Assembly (NCBI RefSeq): GCF_900156435.1
Contig: NZ_FTPQ01000002.1
Location: 372,001 to 436,000, forward strand
Reading direction: 5' to 3'
Source of the DNA: Microbacterium sp. RU1D
GTDB taxonomy: Bacteria; Actinomycetota; Actinomycetes; Actinomycetales; Microbacteriaceae
DNA: 64,000 bases
Of the stretch, positions 1-7,893 are shown one piece after another. The translations under genes were made by a program, and so were the position numbers. Each line of letters opens with the position of its first letter. Position 1 is the first letter of the stretch. The notes below the pieces were generated by a model. That model saw nothing but the letters and a program-made list of their open reading frames with translations. It was not told the DNA's origin and did not search any database.

Positions 1-2269
1 ACTCGGCCGTGTAGCCCTCCGCGCCGGACGCGTTCGCGTAGGTCGCGAAGAAGTACCACGCGTTCCACAGCGGCAGCAGGAATTCGCGCACCCCGGCGCG
101 GATGCCCTCCTCCGTCACGACGAGGTTGCCGCCGCGCAGGACGCTGGACGACATGAGGAACCACCGCATGGCATCCGAACCGTCGCGGTCGAACACCTCG
201 CGCACGTCGGGGTAGTTGCGCAGCGACTTCGACATCTTCTGCCCGTCGTTGCCGAGCACGATGCCGTGGCACGACACGCCCGTGAACGCGGGGCGATCGA
301 ACAGCGCTGTCGACAGCACGTGCATCACGTAGAACCACCCGCGGGTCTGCCCGATGTACTCGACGATGAAGTCGGCCGGGGCGTGCTCGTCGAACCAGTC
401 GTGGTTCTCGAACGGGTAGTGCACCTGCGCGAAGGGCATCGAGCCCGAGTCGAACCACACGTCGAGGACGTCCTCGATGCGGCGCATCGTCGACCGCCCC
501 GTCGGGTCGTCGGGGTTCGGACGCGTGAGGTCGTCGATGTAGGGGCGGTGCAGGTCGACCTCGCCGTCGGCGTTCATCGGCAGGCGGCCGAAGTCGGCCT
601 CCATGTCGGCGAGCGAGCCGTACACGTCGATGCGCGGGTGGTTCGGGTCGTCGCTCTTCCACACGGGGATCGGCGAGCCCCAGTAGCGGTTGCGGCTGAT
701 CGACCAGTCGCGCGCGCCCTCGAGCCACTTGCCGAACTGGCCCTCCTTGACGTTCTCGGGCACCCAGGTGATCTGCTGATTGTTCGCCAGCAGGTCGTCC
801 TTGATGTCGGTCACGCGGACGAACCAACTCGACACGGCCTTGTAGATGAGGGGGTTCCGGCAGCGCCAGCAGTGCGGGTACGAGTGCTCGTACGACGCCT
901 CGCGCAGCAGGCGACCGCCCTGCTTGAGCAGGCGGATCAACGGACGGTTGGCCTCGAGCCACAGCTCGCCGGCCACGTCGGTGACCGCGGCGAGGAACCG
1001 GCCGCCGTCGTCGAGGGAGATGATCGTCGGCAGGCCCGCGGCATCCGCGAGGCGCTTGTCGTCCTCACCGTAGGCCGGGGCCTGGTGCACGATGCCCGTG
1101 CCGTCGCTGACGGTGACGTAGTCGTCGACGAGGATCTTCCACGCGTTCTGCGTGCCCCACGTGTCGGCGTCGGCGTAGTAGTCGAAGAGCCGGTCGTACG
1201 ACACGCCCTCGAGCTCGGAGCCCAGGATCGTCGTCTGCACGGCCGCGCGGGCGGCATCCGGGGTCTCGTAACCGAGGTCCTTGGCGTAGTTCGGCAGCAG
1301 GTCCTCGGCCAGCAGGTAGCGGTGGGCGACCGCCTCGAACGCCTCATCGGGCGTGCCGTCGGGGGTGGTGTGCACGTCGGCGGCGCCGTTGGGGCCGCCC
1401 TCGATGACGGCGTACCGGATGCCGGGACCCACCGCGAGCGCGAGGTTCGTCGGCAGGGTCCACGGCGTCGTCGTCCAGGCGAGCGCGCGGACGCCGGTGA
1501 GGCCGAGCGCCTCGGCCTTCGCCCCGACGAGCGGGAACGTCACCGTGACCGACGGGTCCTGACGCATCTTGTAGACGTCGTCGTCCATGCGCAGCTCGTG
1601 CGTCGACAGGGGCGTCTCGTCGCGCCAGCAGTACGGCAGCACGCGGTAGCCCTCGTACGCGAGGCCCTTGTCGTGCAGGGTCTTGAAGGCCCAGAGCACG
1701 CTCTCCATGTATGTCGTATCGAGCGTCTTGTAGCCGCGCTCGAAGTCGACCCAGCGGGCCTGACGCGTGACGTAGTCCTGCCACTCGCGCGTGTACTCGA
1801 GCACCGACTCGCGGGCCTTGGCGTTGAAGGTGGCCACGCCCATGGCCTCGATCTCGTCCTTCTCGGTGATGCCGAGCTGCTTCATCGCCTCGAGCTCGGC
1901 GGGCAGGCCGTGGGTGTCCCACCCGAACACGCGATCGACCTTCTTGCCGCGCATGGTCTGGAAGCGCGGGAACACGTCCTTCGCATAGCCGGTGAGCAGG
2001 TGCCCGTAGTGCGGCAGGCCGTTGGCGAAGGGCGGGCCGTCGTAGAAGACCCACTCGTCGGCGCCCTCCCGGTTGTCGATCGACGCGCGGAACGTGTCGT
2101 CGCGCTCCCAGAACGCGAGCGTGTCGTTCTCGATCGCCGGGAAGCGGGGGCTGGGGACGACGGATGCCGTGGCGGCGGCGCCCTGGCCGGCTGCCGGGGT
2201 CGTGGCATCCGGGGTCGCGTTCGACGCGTCGGCGGCGGGGCCGAAGGATGAGGGGCGTGGGTAGGTCAT
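1..2269 (-). CDS. ileS: isoleucyl-tRNA synthetase, C-terminus beyond the window
   Basis: This cytoplasmic class I synthetase charges tRNA-Ile with isoleucine. About 756 residues are visible; the C-terminal part runs off the left edge. The first 40 residues are an Ala/Pro-rich extension, followed by the class I signature GLPHYGHL at residues 84-91. The second signature KMSKS lies at residues 678-682, preceded by GIVLGNDGQ, as expected for IleS. The ATG start follows a GGAGAG ribosome binding site at 2277-2272 and sits directly after a T-box leader whose specifier codon is Ile. The motif pair and the riboswitch identify the gene independently. Confidence 0.97.
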   Translation of the reverse strand, partial: MTYPRPSSFGPAADASNATPDATTPAAGQGAAATASVVPSPRFPAIENDTLAFWERDDTFRASIDNREGADEWVFYDGPPFANGLPHYGHLLTGYAKDVFPRFQTMRGKKVDRVFGWDTHGLPAELEAMKQLGITEKDEIEAMGVATFNAKARESVLEYTREWQDYVTRQARWVDFERGYKTLDTTYMESVLWAFKTLHDKGLAYEGYRVLPYCWRDETPLSTHELRMDDDVYKMRQDPSVTVTFPLVGAKAEALGLTGVRALAWTTTPWTLPTNLALAVGPGIRYAVIEGGPNGAADVHTTPDGTPDEAFEAVAHRYLLAEDLLPNYAKDLGYETPDAARAAVQTTILGSELEGVSYDRLFDYYADADTWGTQNAWKILVDDYVTVSDGTGIVHQAPAYGEDDKRLADAAGLPTIISLDDGGRFLAAVTDVAGELWLEANRPLIRLLKQGGRLLREASYEHSYPHCWRCRNPLIYKAVSSWFVRVTDIKDDLLANNQQITWVPENVKEGQFGKWLEGARDWSISRNRYWGSPIPVWKSDDPNHPRIDVYGSLADMEADFGRLPMNADGEVDLHRPYIDDLTRPNPDDPTGRSTMRRIEDVLDVWFDSGSMPFAQVHYPFENHDWFDEHAPADFIVEYIGQTRGWFYVMHVLSTALFDRPAFTGVSCHGIVLGNDGQKMSKSLRNYPDVREVFDRDGSDAMRWFLMSSSVLRGGNLVVTEEGIRAGVREFLLPLWNAWYFFATYANASGAEGYTAE

Positions 2270-2471
2270 GTCTCTCCGCGGGTCGAGGTCTGCTCGCCGG
2301 GACGATCCTGTGAGGACCGCGGTACCACCCTGCATTGCGCCCCGCGACGGAGCGCCACTCTCACTGCGGCGGTGACGGGCCTGCCCCGCGCGGTTCTAGT
2401 CCGGGCCGCAGCCCGTTTCTTCCGCGAGCTCCCCGGTGATGGCCGGATCGACGCTGTTCGCTCCATTCTAC
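2270..2471 (-). promoter_or_regulatory. T-box riboswitch leader of ileS, Ile specifier, translational type
   Basis: Read on the minus strand, the leader carries the conserved T-box AGGGTGGTACCGCGGT at 2331-2316, whose TGGT would pair with the uncharged tRNA acceptor end. Upstream, the short stem I region reads GGCCATCACCGGGGAGC, with the isoleucine specifier ATC at 2440-2438. This layout matches the known actinobacterial ileS T-boxes with ultrashort stem I. There is no terminator with a T-run between the T-box and the ATG, and the GGAGAG ribosome binding site is within reach, so control is probably of translation initiation. A -10 like TAGAAT at 2470-2465 would start the transcript near 2458; no good -35 is visible. 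Confidence 0.9.
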
Positions 2472-2526
2472 GCGAGCCCGACGCCCCGCGCGGCGGCTTC
2501 CCCGCGCGCCCGGACGTCGACCCTTC

Positions 2527-2581
2527 GAGTGTCCAGGACACGCCGCGCGTCTGCGGTGGATGCGGCGTGCCCTGGACGCTC
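2527..2581. repeat. 55-bp palindromic unit, solitary copy
   Basis: Two 19-bp arms, GAGTGTCCAGGACACGCCG at 2527-2545 and its near-exact reverse complement at 2563-2581, are separated by 17 nt. The same arms with the same 17-nt spacer recur as an array at 17846-18060. The unit sits between the stop of the ABC ATPase gene and the ileS promoter, both on the minus strand, so it could also act as a transcript-end hairpin for the importer operon. No coding function is seen. Confidence 0.8.
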
Positions 2582-2630
2582 GACAGAGGAGCGTACGCGC
2601 GCGACGCCGGACGACCGGGAGGGCGCGGGC

Positions 2631-4178
2631 TCAGGATGCCGCGGGCCCCAGGCCGGCGGAGGCGAGCAGCTCGCGGGTGAACGGGTGACCGGGGGCGGCG
2701 AAGACGCACGAGACCGCCCCCGAATCGACGACGCGTCCGTGTTGCATGACGATGACGTCGTCAGCGATCGCCGCCACCACGTCGAGGTCGTGCGTGACGA
2801 ACACCACGGCCAGGTCGCGCTCGGCCTGGAGGGCGAGAAGGCGGTCGAGGATCCGCGCGCGCACCGTCGCATCGAGGGCCGACACCGGCTCATCGAGCAC
2901 GAGGAGATCGGGCGACACCGCCAGGGCCCGGGCGATCGCGACGCGCTGGCGCTGACCTCCCGACAACTGCGCGGGTCGGCGGCGCACGTACGCCGGCGAG
3001 AGGCCGACCTCGCCGAGGAGGGCGGCGACGGCGGCGCGGCGCGCCCCGCGCGGCACGCCCCCCGCGGCGACGGCTTCGGTGAGCGTGCGTCCGACGCTCC
3101 AGCGCGGGTCGAGCGCGCCCCACGGATTCTGCTGCACGAGCTGCACGCGCCGGCGCGCGGCGCCGACCGCCACTCGCGACGACCATGGGCGGGCGTCGAA
3201 CCGCAGGGACCCGGCATCCGGGTCCGTCGCGCCCACGAGCATGCGGGCCAGCGTCGTCTTGCCCGAACCCGACTCCCCCACCACCGCGAGGGTGCGCCCG
3301 CGTTGGACGGCGAGCGAGACGTCGTCGACGGCGAGTCGATCGCCGAAGCGCTTGGTCAGGCCCTCGGCGCTCAGCAGCGGGACGCTCGTCCGCGGCGACC
3401 GCCCGAGCGGTTCGTGCGACACCGCCTCGACCAGTGCCCGCGTGTGGGGATCGCAGGGGGATGCCAGCACCTCGGCCGTGACGCCCGTTTCCACGACGCG
3501 TCCCTCGTGCATCACGACCACCCGGTCGGCGACGCGCGCGACCGCCCCCAGGTCGTGGCTGATGAACACCACGCCCACGCCCTCGTCGGCGATGCGACGC
3601 AGCAGGGTCAGCACGCGCGCCTGCACCGTGGCATCCAGAGCCGTGGTCGGCTCGTCGGCGACGAGCACCGCCGGTCGCGCCGCGAGCGCGGAGGCGATGA
3701 GCGCGCGCTGACGCAGACCCCCTGACAGCTCGTGCGGGTACTGCCGTGCGCGCAGGTCGGGCTCGGGCAGCGACACCCGGTCGAGGCTGTCGCGCACGCG
3801 CGTCTCGAGGGCCCTGCCGCGCACGGACGGCTCGTGGATGCGGATCGGTTCGGCCACTTCCGCGCCGATGCGGCGCAGCGGGTCGAGCGACACCAGTGCG
3901 TCCTGCGACACCAGCGCGATGCGACGGCCGCGGAGCCGTCTCCACTGCCGCTCACGGAACGTCCGCGTGTCGACGCCGTCGATCTCGAGCTCGTCGACCG
4001 TGGCGCGCAGACCCGGGGGCACGAGGCCCAGCAGAGCGCGCGCGCTCACCGATTTCCCTGTGCCGGACTCGCCGACGATCGCGACGCACTCCCCCGGCGC
4101 GACATCGAGGTCCAGCCCGCGGACGACCTCGCCCGAGGGGCCCTCGATGCGCAAGCCGCGCAGCCGCACGCCGCTCAC
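2631..4178 (-). CDS. fused double ATPase of a peptide/nickel-type ABC importer
   Basis: This 515-residue protein powers the importer encoded just upstream. It joins two ATP-binding domains that are usually separate DppD- and DppF-like proteins. The first domain has Walker A GESGTGKS near residue 40 and signature LSGGLRQR; the second has Walker A GESGSGKT and signature LSGGQRQR. Both have Walker B segments (LVADEPTTALD, LVLDEPVSALD). The chosen GTG start overlaps the permease stop as GTGA; a longer frame continues upstream but lies inside the permease gene. The oligopeptide-specific C-terminal Cys-rich extension is not obvious in either half, so the substrate is open. Confidence 0.9.
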   Translation of the reverse strand: MSGVRLRGLRIEGPSGEVVRGLDLDVAPGECVAIVGESGTGKSVSARALLGLVPPGLRATVDELEIDGVDTRTFRERQWRRLRGRRIALVSQDALVSLDPLRRIGAEVAEPIRIHEPSVRGRALETRVRDSLDRVSLPEPDLRARQYPHELSGGLRQRALIASALAARPAVLVADEPTTALDATVQARVLTLLRRIADEGVGVVFISHDLGAVARVADRVVVMHEGRVVETGVTAEVLASPCDPHTRALVEAVSHEPLGRSPRTSVPLLSAEGLTKRFGDRLAVDDVSLAVQRGRTLAVVGESGSGKTTLARMLVGATDPDAGSLRFDARPWSSRVAVGAARRRVQLVQQNPWGALDPRWSVGRTLTEAVAAGGVPRGARRAAVAALLGEVGLSPAYVRRRPAQLSGGQRQRVAIARALAVSPDLLVLDEPVSALDATVRARILDRLLALQAERDLAVVFVTHDLDVVAAIADDVIVMQHGRVVDSGAVSCVFAAPGHPFTRELLASAGLGPAAS

Positions 4179-5005
4179 GCGCCGCGCTCCTCGGCTCGAG
4201 AGCGCAGGACGCGGCCGACGACGCTGACGCTCACCACGGTCGCGGTGATCGCGAGCCCCGGGAAGACGGCCACCCACGGAGCCTGCAGGAGGAGATTGCG
4301 GCCGGCTGAGAGCATGAGGCCCCACTCCGGTGTGGGTTCGGTGGGGCCGAGCCCCAGGAAGCTGAGCCCGGCGGCGGCGAGGATGCTGGTGCCGATCCCG
4401 ATGGTGGCGAGCACGCTGACGGCGCCCAGGACACCCGGCAGCACGTGCCGCACGTGCACCGCCGCGGCGGGGACGCCGATGAGACGCGCGGCTTCGACGT
4501 GCTCGGCCACGGCACGTGAGCGTGTCTGCGCGCGCGCCAGTCGCACGTAGACCGGCACCGCGGCGATCGTGACGGCGATCGCGACGTTGACCGCGCCGGG
4601 GCCCAGCACCGCGACCACGAGCAACGCCACAAGGAACTCGGGGAAGGCCAGCAGCACATCGACCACGCGCATCGCGGCGGCGTCGACGAGGCGCGGCGCG
4701 ACGGCCGAGAGCGAGCCCGCGGCGACGCCGATGACGAGCGCGAGGACGGTGGCGAGCAGCCCGATGCCGACCGACCGACCGGCCCCGTGGACCACGCGCG
4801 AGTACACGTCGCGTCCGCTCTGATCGGTGCCGAACCAGTGCGCCGCGCTGGGCGGTTGCAGCGTCGACCGTACGTCGGTGAGCAGCGGGTCATGGGTCGC
4901 GAGCAGTGTCGGAGCGACGGCCGCGAGCGCGATGACGGCGAGCACCGCGCCCGCGACGGACAACGCGACCGTTCGGCGGGCACGGCTTGTCGCGACGGCG
5001 TTCAT
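4175..5005 (-). CDS. ABC importer permease, DppC-like
   Basis: This 276-residue inner-membrane permease belongs to the BPD-type transport family. An N-terminal membrane segment is followed by the typical DppC linker HWFGTDQSGRDVYSRV, then about five more hydrophobic segments and the EAA-loop region around EAARLIGVPAAAV. It should pair with the DppB-like permease encoded just upstream. Its ATG overlaps that gene's stop (ATGA), and its own stop overlaps the ATPase start, so translation is coupled through the operon. Start chosen at MNAVATSR because the upstream reading frame is a shadow of the other permease. Confidence 0.92.
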   Translation of the reverse strand: MNAVATSRARRTVALSVAGAVLAVIALAAVAPTLLATHDPLLTDVRSTLQPPSAAHWFGTDQSGRDVYSRVVHGAGRSVGIGLLATVLALVIGVAAGSLSAVAPRLVDAAAMRVVDVLLAFPEFLVALLVVAVLGPGAVNVAIAVTIAAVPVYVRLARAQTRSRAVAEHVEAARLIGVPAAAVHVRHVLPGVLGAVSVLATIGIGTSILAAAGLSFLGLGPTEPTPEWGLMLSAGRNLLLQAPWVAVFPGLAITATVVSVSVVGRVLRSRAEERGA

Positions 5006-5979
5006 GACGGCACCGCCGTGCGCACACTCAGGGCGGGGCCGGCGGTGCGCAGCCGCGGGTCGATGAGGGGCACGACCAGGTCGACGATCGTGTTGACCAC
5101 GACGAAGACGAGCGCGCTGAGCAGGATCACCCCCGTGATCACGGGCAGGTCGCGGTCGGTGATGGCGGTGAGCGTGACGCGGCCGATGCCGGGACGCGCG
5201 AACACCGTCTCGACCAGCACCGCTCCGCCCAGGAGCGAGCCCACGAGGTAGGCCGCGAGCGTGACGCCGCCGGCAGCGGCGTGGCGCAGCGTGTGGTGCA
5301 CGCTCTCGCGCACCGCTCCCGCGCCGCGGGCTCGCACGGTCAGCAGGAACGGTTCGCGCTCGGCCGCTTCGACGCCGTCGCGCAGCACCTGCGACAGCAG
5401 GGCGGCGACGGGCAGGGCCAGCGTCACCGCGGGGAGCACGATCGCCGCGCCGTCGCGCGCGCCCGACACCGGGAACCACCCCAGCTGGAACGAGAAGACG
5501 CTCAGCAGCACGAGCCCCGTCCAGAACACCGGCGACGACAGCACCACGAGCTCGATCCCGGATGCCACCGCCCGGCCCGCCCGCCCGCGCACGAGCAGAA
5601 CGGATGCCAGCGCCAGCACGACGGCGATCACCAGGGCCAGCGCCGAGAGCTGCAGCGTCGGCCCGAGCTGCCGACCGATGACCTCGGTCACGGGCAGGCG
5701 CAGCTGATACGACTCGCCGAGGTCGCCCCGCACGAGGCGACCGAGGAACGCGGCGTACTGCTCGAGCACCGGCCGGTCGAGGCCGAGGTCGCTGCGCATC
5801 GCCGCCTTGACCGCGTCGCTCACCTGCGCCTGCGGCCCCAGCATCACCTCGACGGGATCGCCGGGGATGACGCGGAAGGCGAGGAACGCGAGCGTCGCCG
5901 CGCCCCAGAGCACCAGGACGACGGATGCCACGATCCCACCGAGGCGCGTGAGGATCGCGCGCGGGCGGGAGCGTGGCAT
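5002..5979 (-). CDS. ABC importer permease, DppB-like
   Basis: This 325-residue membrane protein has an N-terminal anchor (residues about 12-32) ending in the DppB hallmark FRVIPGDPVEVMLG. A periplasmic-facing segment follows, then the core of five further membrane spans with the EAA-like loop RARGAGAVRESVHH. It ends in NTIVDLVVPLIDPRLR, also typical of DppB. It lies 25 bp after the binding-protein gene and overlaps the next permease by 4 bp. Substrate could be peptides, nickel or another small solute; the sequence does not decide. Confidence 0.92.
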   Translation of the reverse strand: MPRSRPRAILTRLGGIVASVVLVLWGAATLAFLAFRVIPGDPVEVMLGPQAQVSDAVKAAMRSDLGLDRPVLEQYAAFLGRLVRGDLGESYQLRLPVTEVIGRQLGPTLQLSALALVIAVVLALASVLLVRGRAGRAVASGIELVVLSSPVFWTGLVLLSVFSFQLGWFPVSGARDGAAIVLPAVTLALPVAALLSQVLRDGVEAAEREPFLLTVRARGAGAVRESVHHTLRHAAAGGVTLAAYLVGSLLGGAVLVETVFARPGIGRVTLTAITDRDLPVITGVILLSALVFVVVNTIVDLVVPLIDPRLRTAGPALSVRTAVPS

Positions 5980-6004
5980 CCGGGGTCCGTCGTGGGTGGG
6001 AGGC

Positions 6005-7618
6005 TCAGCCGACCGACGCGGTGGCGAAGAGCGGACGACCGTACAGGTCGAAGCTCAGGCCGGTGACGTCGGGACGCACGGCGCTGATAAGCGTGGGGCT
6101 GTACAGCGGCACGATCGCGGCGTGCTCGGCGTTCCACTGCTGCACCTGGGCGTACACGTCGTTGCGGGCGGCCGTGTCGGTGGTCGAGGCGCCCTGCTCG
6201 AGCAGCGCGTCGATCGCCGGGTCGCTCACCTGGGAGGCGTTCTGGAAGCCGTCGGTCGCGAGGTGGCTGCGCAGCAGGTCGGGGTCGACGCCGGAGAAGC
6301 CCCAGTCGGTCACGTCGTAGGTCTTGGGTCCGTACTGCTCGTTGTACGCGCCGGGTTCGAGCACCTCCCGCTGCAGGTCGAAGCCCACGGCCTTCAGGTC
6401 GCTCTGCACGGCGTTGGCCAGCGCGGCGCGGTCGTCGGGCACGGGGGTCCAGGCGATCCAGCGAGCCGTGAGGCGCTGACCGTCCTTGGTCCGGATGCCG
6501 TCGGCATCCCGCCCGGTCCAGCCGGCCTCGTCGAGCAGGGCGTCGGCCGCGGCCTGATCGAAGGGCCACGAGTTCTCGAGGCTGGCGTCGTAGCCGGGGG
6601 TGGTGGCGCCGAGGATGCTCCACGCGCGGGGGTACTGGCCGAAGAAGATCTCCTGCACCGCCGTGTCGACGTCGATGGCGCGGGTGAACGCCTGACGCAC
6701 CTTCTGGTCGGCGAAGACGCCGTACTTCTCGTTGAGGAACAGCGAGTAGGGCAGGCCGGGATACGCGATGGACTGCACGGTGTCGTCGGCGGGCACCTGC
6801 GACACGAGGTTCGGCGTGAGGTTGGTGACGACATCGGCCTGGCCGCTGGAGAGCGCCCCCACGCGCACCGCGGCCTCGGGGAGGATGTCGACGCGCAGCG
6901 TCTTGAACGCGGGCGCACCGCCCCCGTCGGGACCCCAGGTGTAGTCGTCGTTGCGGGTGTAGACGATGTCCTGGTCGGGCGTGTATTCGGTCAGTTCGAA
7001 GGGACCCGTGCCGACGGTGATGTCGGGGCCACCGGCGGCGAGCTGGTCGGACTTGGTCTCGAGCACCGCCGGCGAGTAGAAGCCGAGGAGCGCCGTACTC
7101 GCGGCCTGGAGGAACGGCGCGTAGGGCTGCGTGAATCGCACGCGCACGGTGTGCTCGTCGACGACGTCGGTACCCGCGTACAGGTCGCCACCGAGCATGC
7201 TCGCGGCCTGGGCGGACGCCGTGTCGGGGTCGACGATGCGGTCGAAGTTCGCCTTGACCGCGGCGGCGTCGAAGGGCGTGCCGTCGTGGAAGGTCACGTC
7301 GGTGCGCAGGCGGAAGAGGTAGCTCGCGCCGCCGTCCTCGATGTCCCACGATTCGGCGAGCCACGGCGAGAACGTCCCGTCGGCCTCCTGGTACACGAGC
7401 GAGTCGAGCACGGCGCGCTGCACCATGGCGGTGACGTCGAGCTGGCTGGTCTGGGGGTCCATCTTCCCGGCGGAGAGGTTCGCGCCCTCGATCGCCCAGA
7501 CGATCTCGCCGTCACCGGATGCCGCCGGGTCGGATCCGGCACACGCCGAGAGGGAGAGAGCGGCGACCGCGCCGACGGCCACGGCCGAGAGCACGCGCCG
7601 GGAAAGCTGAGAAGGCAT
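6005..7618 (-). CDS. solute-binding lipoprotein, family 5 (DppA/OppA type)
   Basis: This 537-residue protein is the extracytoplasmic receptor of the importer and first gene of the operon. It begins with a lipoprotein signal peptide: positive residues, a hydrophobic stretch and lipobox LSAC, with Cys near residue 26. The mature part carries family 5 landmarks such as YLFRLRTDVTFHDGTPFDA, VGTGPFELTEY and RQAFTRAIDVDTAV. Length is normal for the family. The gene is divergent from valS across a 275-bp gap. Ligand is not inferable with confidence; peptides are most likely by family membership. Confidence 0.93.
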   Translation of the reverse strand: MPSQLSRRVLSAVAVGAVAALSLSACAGSDPAASGDGEIVWAIEGANLSAGKMDPQTSQLDVTAMVQRAVLDSLVYQEADGTFSPWLAESWDIEDGGASYLFRLRTDVTFHDGTPFDAAAVKANFDRIVDPDTASAQAASMLGGDLYAGTDVVDEHTVRVRFTQPYAPFLQAASTALLGFYSPAVLETKSDQLAAGGPDITVGTGPFELTEYTPDQDIVYTRNDDYTWGPDGGGAPAFKTLRVDILPEAAVRVGALSSGQADVVTNLTPNLVSQVPADDTVQSIAYPGLPYSLFLNEKYGVFADQKVRQAFTRAIDVDTAVQEIFFGQYPRAWSILGATTPGYDASLENSWPFDQAAADALLDEAGWTGRDADGIRTKDGQRLTARWIAWTPVPDDRAALANAVQSDLKAVGFDLQREVLEPGAYNEQYGPKTYDVTDWGFSGVDPDLLRSHLATDGFQNASQVSDPAIDALLEQGASTTDTAARNDVYAQVQQWNAEHAAIVPLYSPTLISAVRPDVTGLSFDLYGRPLFATASVG

Positions 7619-7893
7619 GACGAAACCTCGAAGTCTTGGTGGGGAACCTCCAGCCTACCCGGGTTCCTGGACCGGGTGCGGAAACTCCGCCCCGTCGCGC
7701 GCACATGCGGCGACCGCTGAGGGTGCGCACTGCGAGCGTGCGCGACGAGTTCGACCCGCGAGCGGCGGCCGCCCCGGTCGCAGACACCATCCACCCGCTG
7801 CCGCAGGGCACGTCGCGCCCCGGTATCCTGGGACACCACACCCATCAGGCACGCTCACACAGTGCCGCCCATATCGCTCGAGGAGTACCCGTC
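7619..7893. promoter_or_regulatory. divergent control region of the ABC importer operon and valS
   Basis: The 275-bp gap should hold both promoters. Rightward, TATCCT at 7824-7829 is a reasonable -10 for valS, giving a leader of about 57 nt that ends in an AGGAG ribosome binding site at 7881-7885. Leftward, TAGGCT within AGGGTAGGCTGGAGG (about 7665-7651, minus strand) could serve the importer operon. Neither has a convincing -35. No T-box motif precedes valS, unlike ileS. Confidence 0.45.

Noticed and set aside
266..2251. Plus-strand open frame of 661 codons opposite ileS
   Set aside because: Its product is Arg/Val/His-rich low-complexity and the opposite strand encodes a clear IleS with both class I motifs. 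Long antisense frames are expected at 70% GC.
7619..7893. T-box leader for valS
   Set aside because: No AGGGTGG-ACCGCG motif or Val specifier context was found in the gap.
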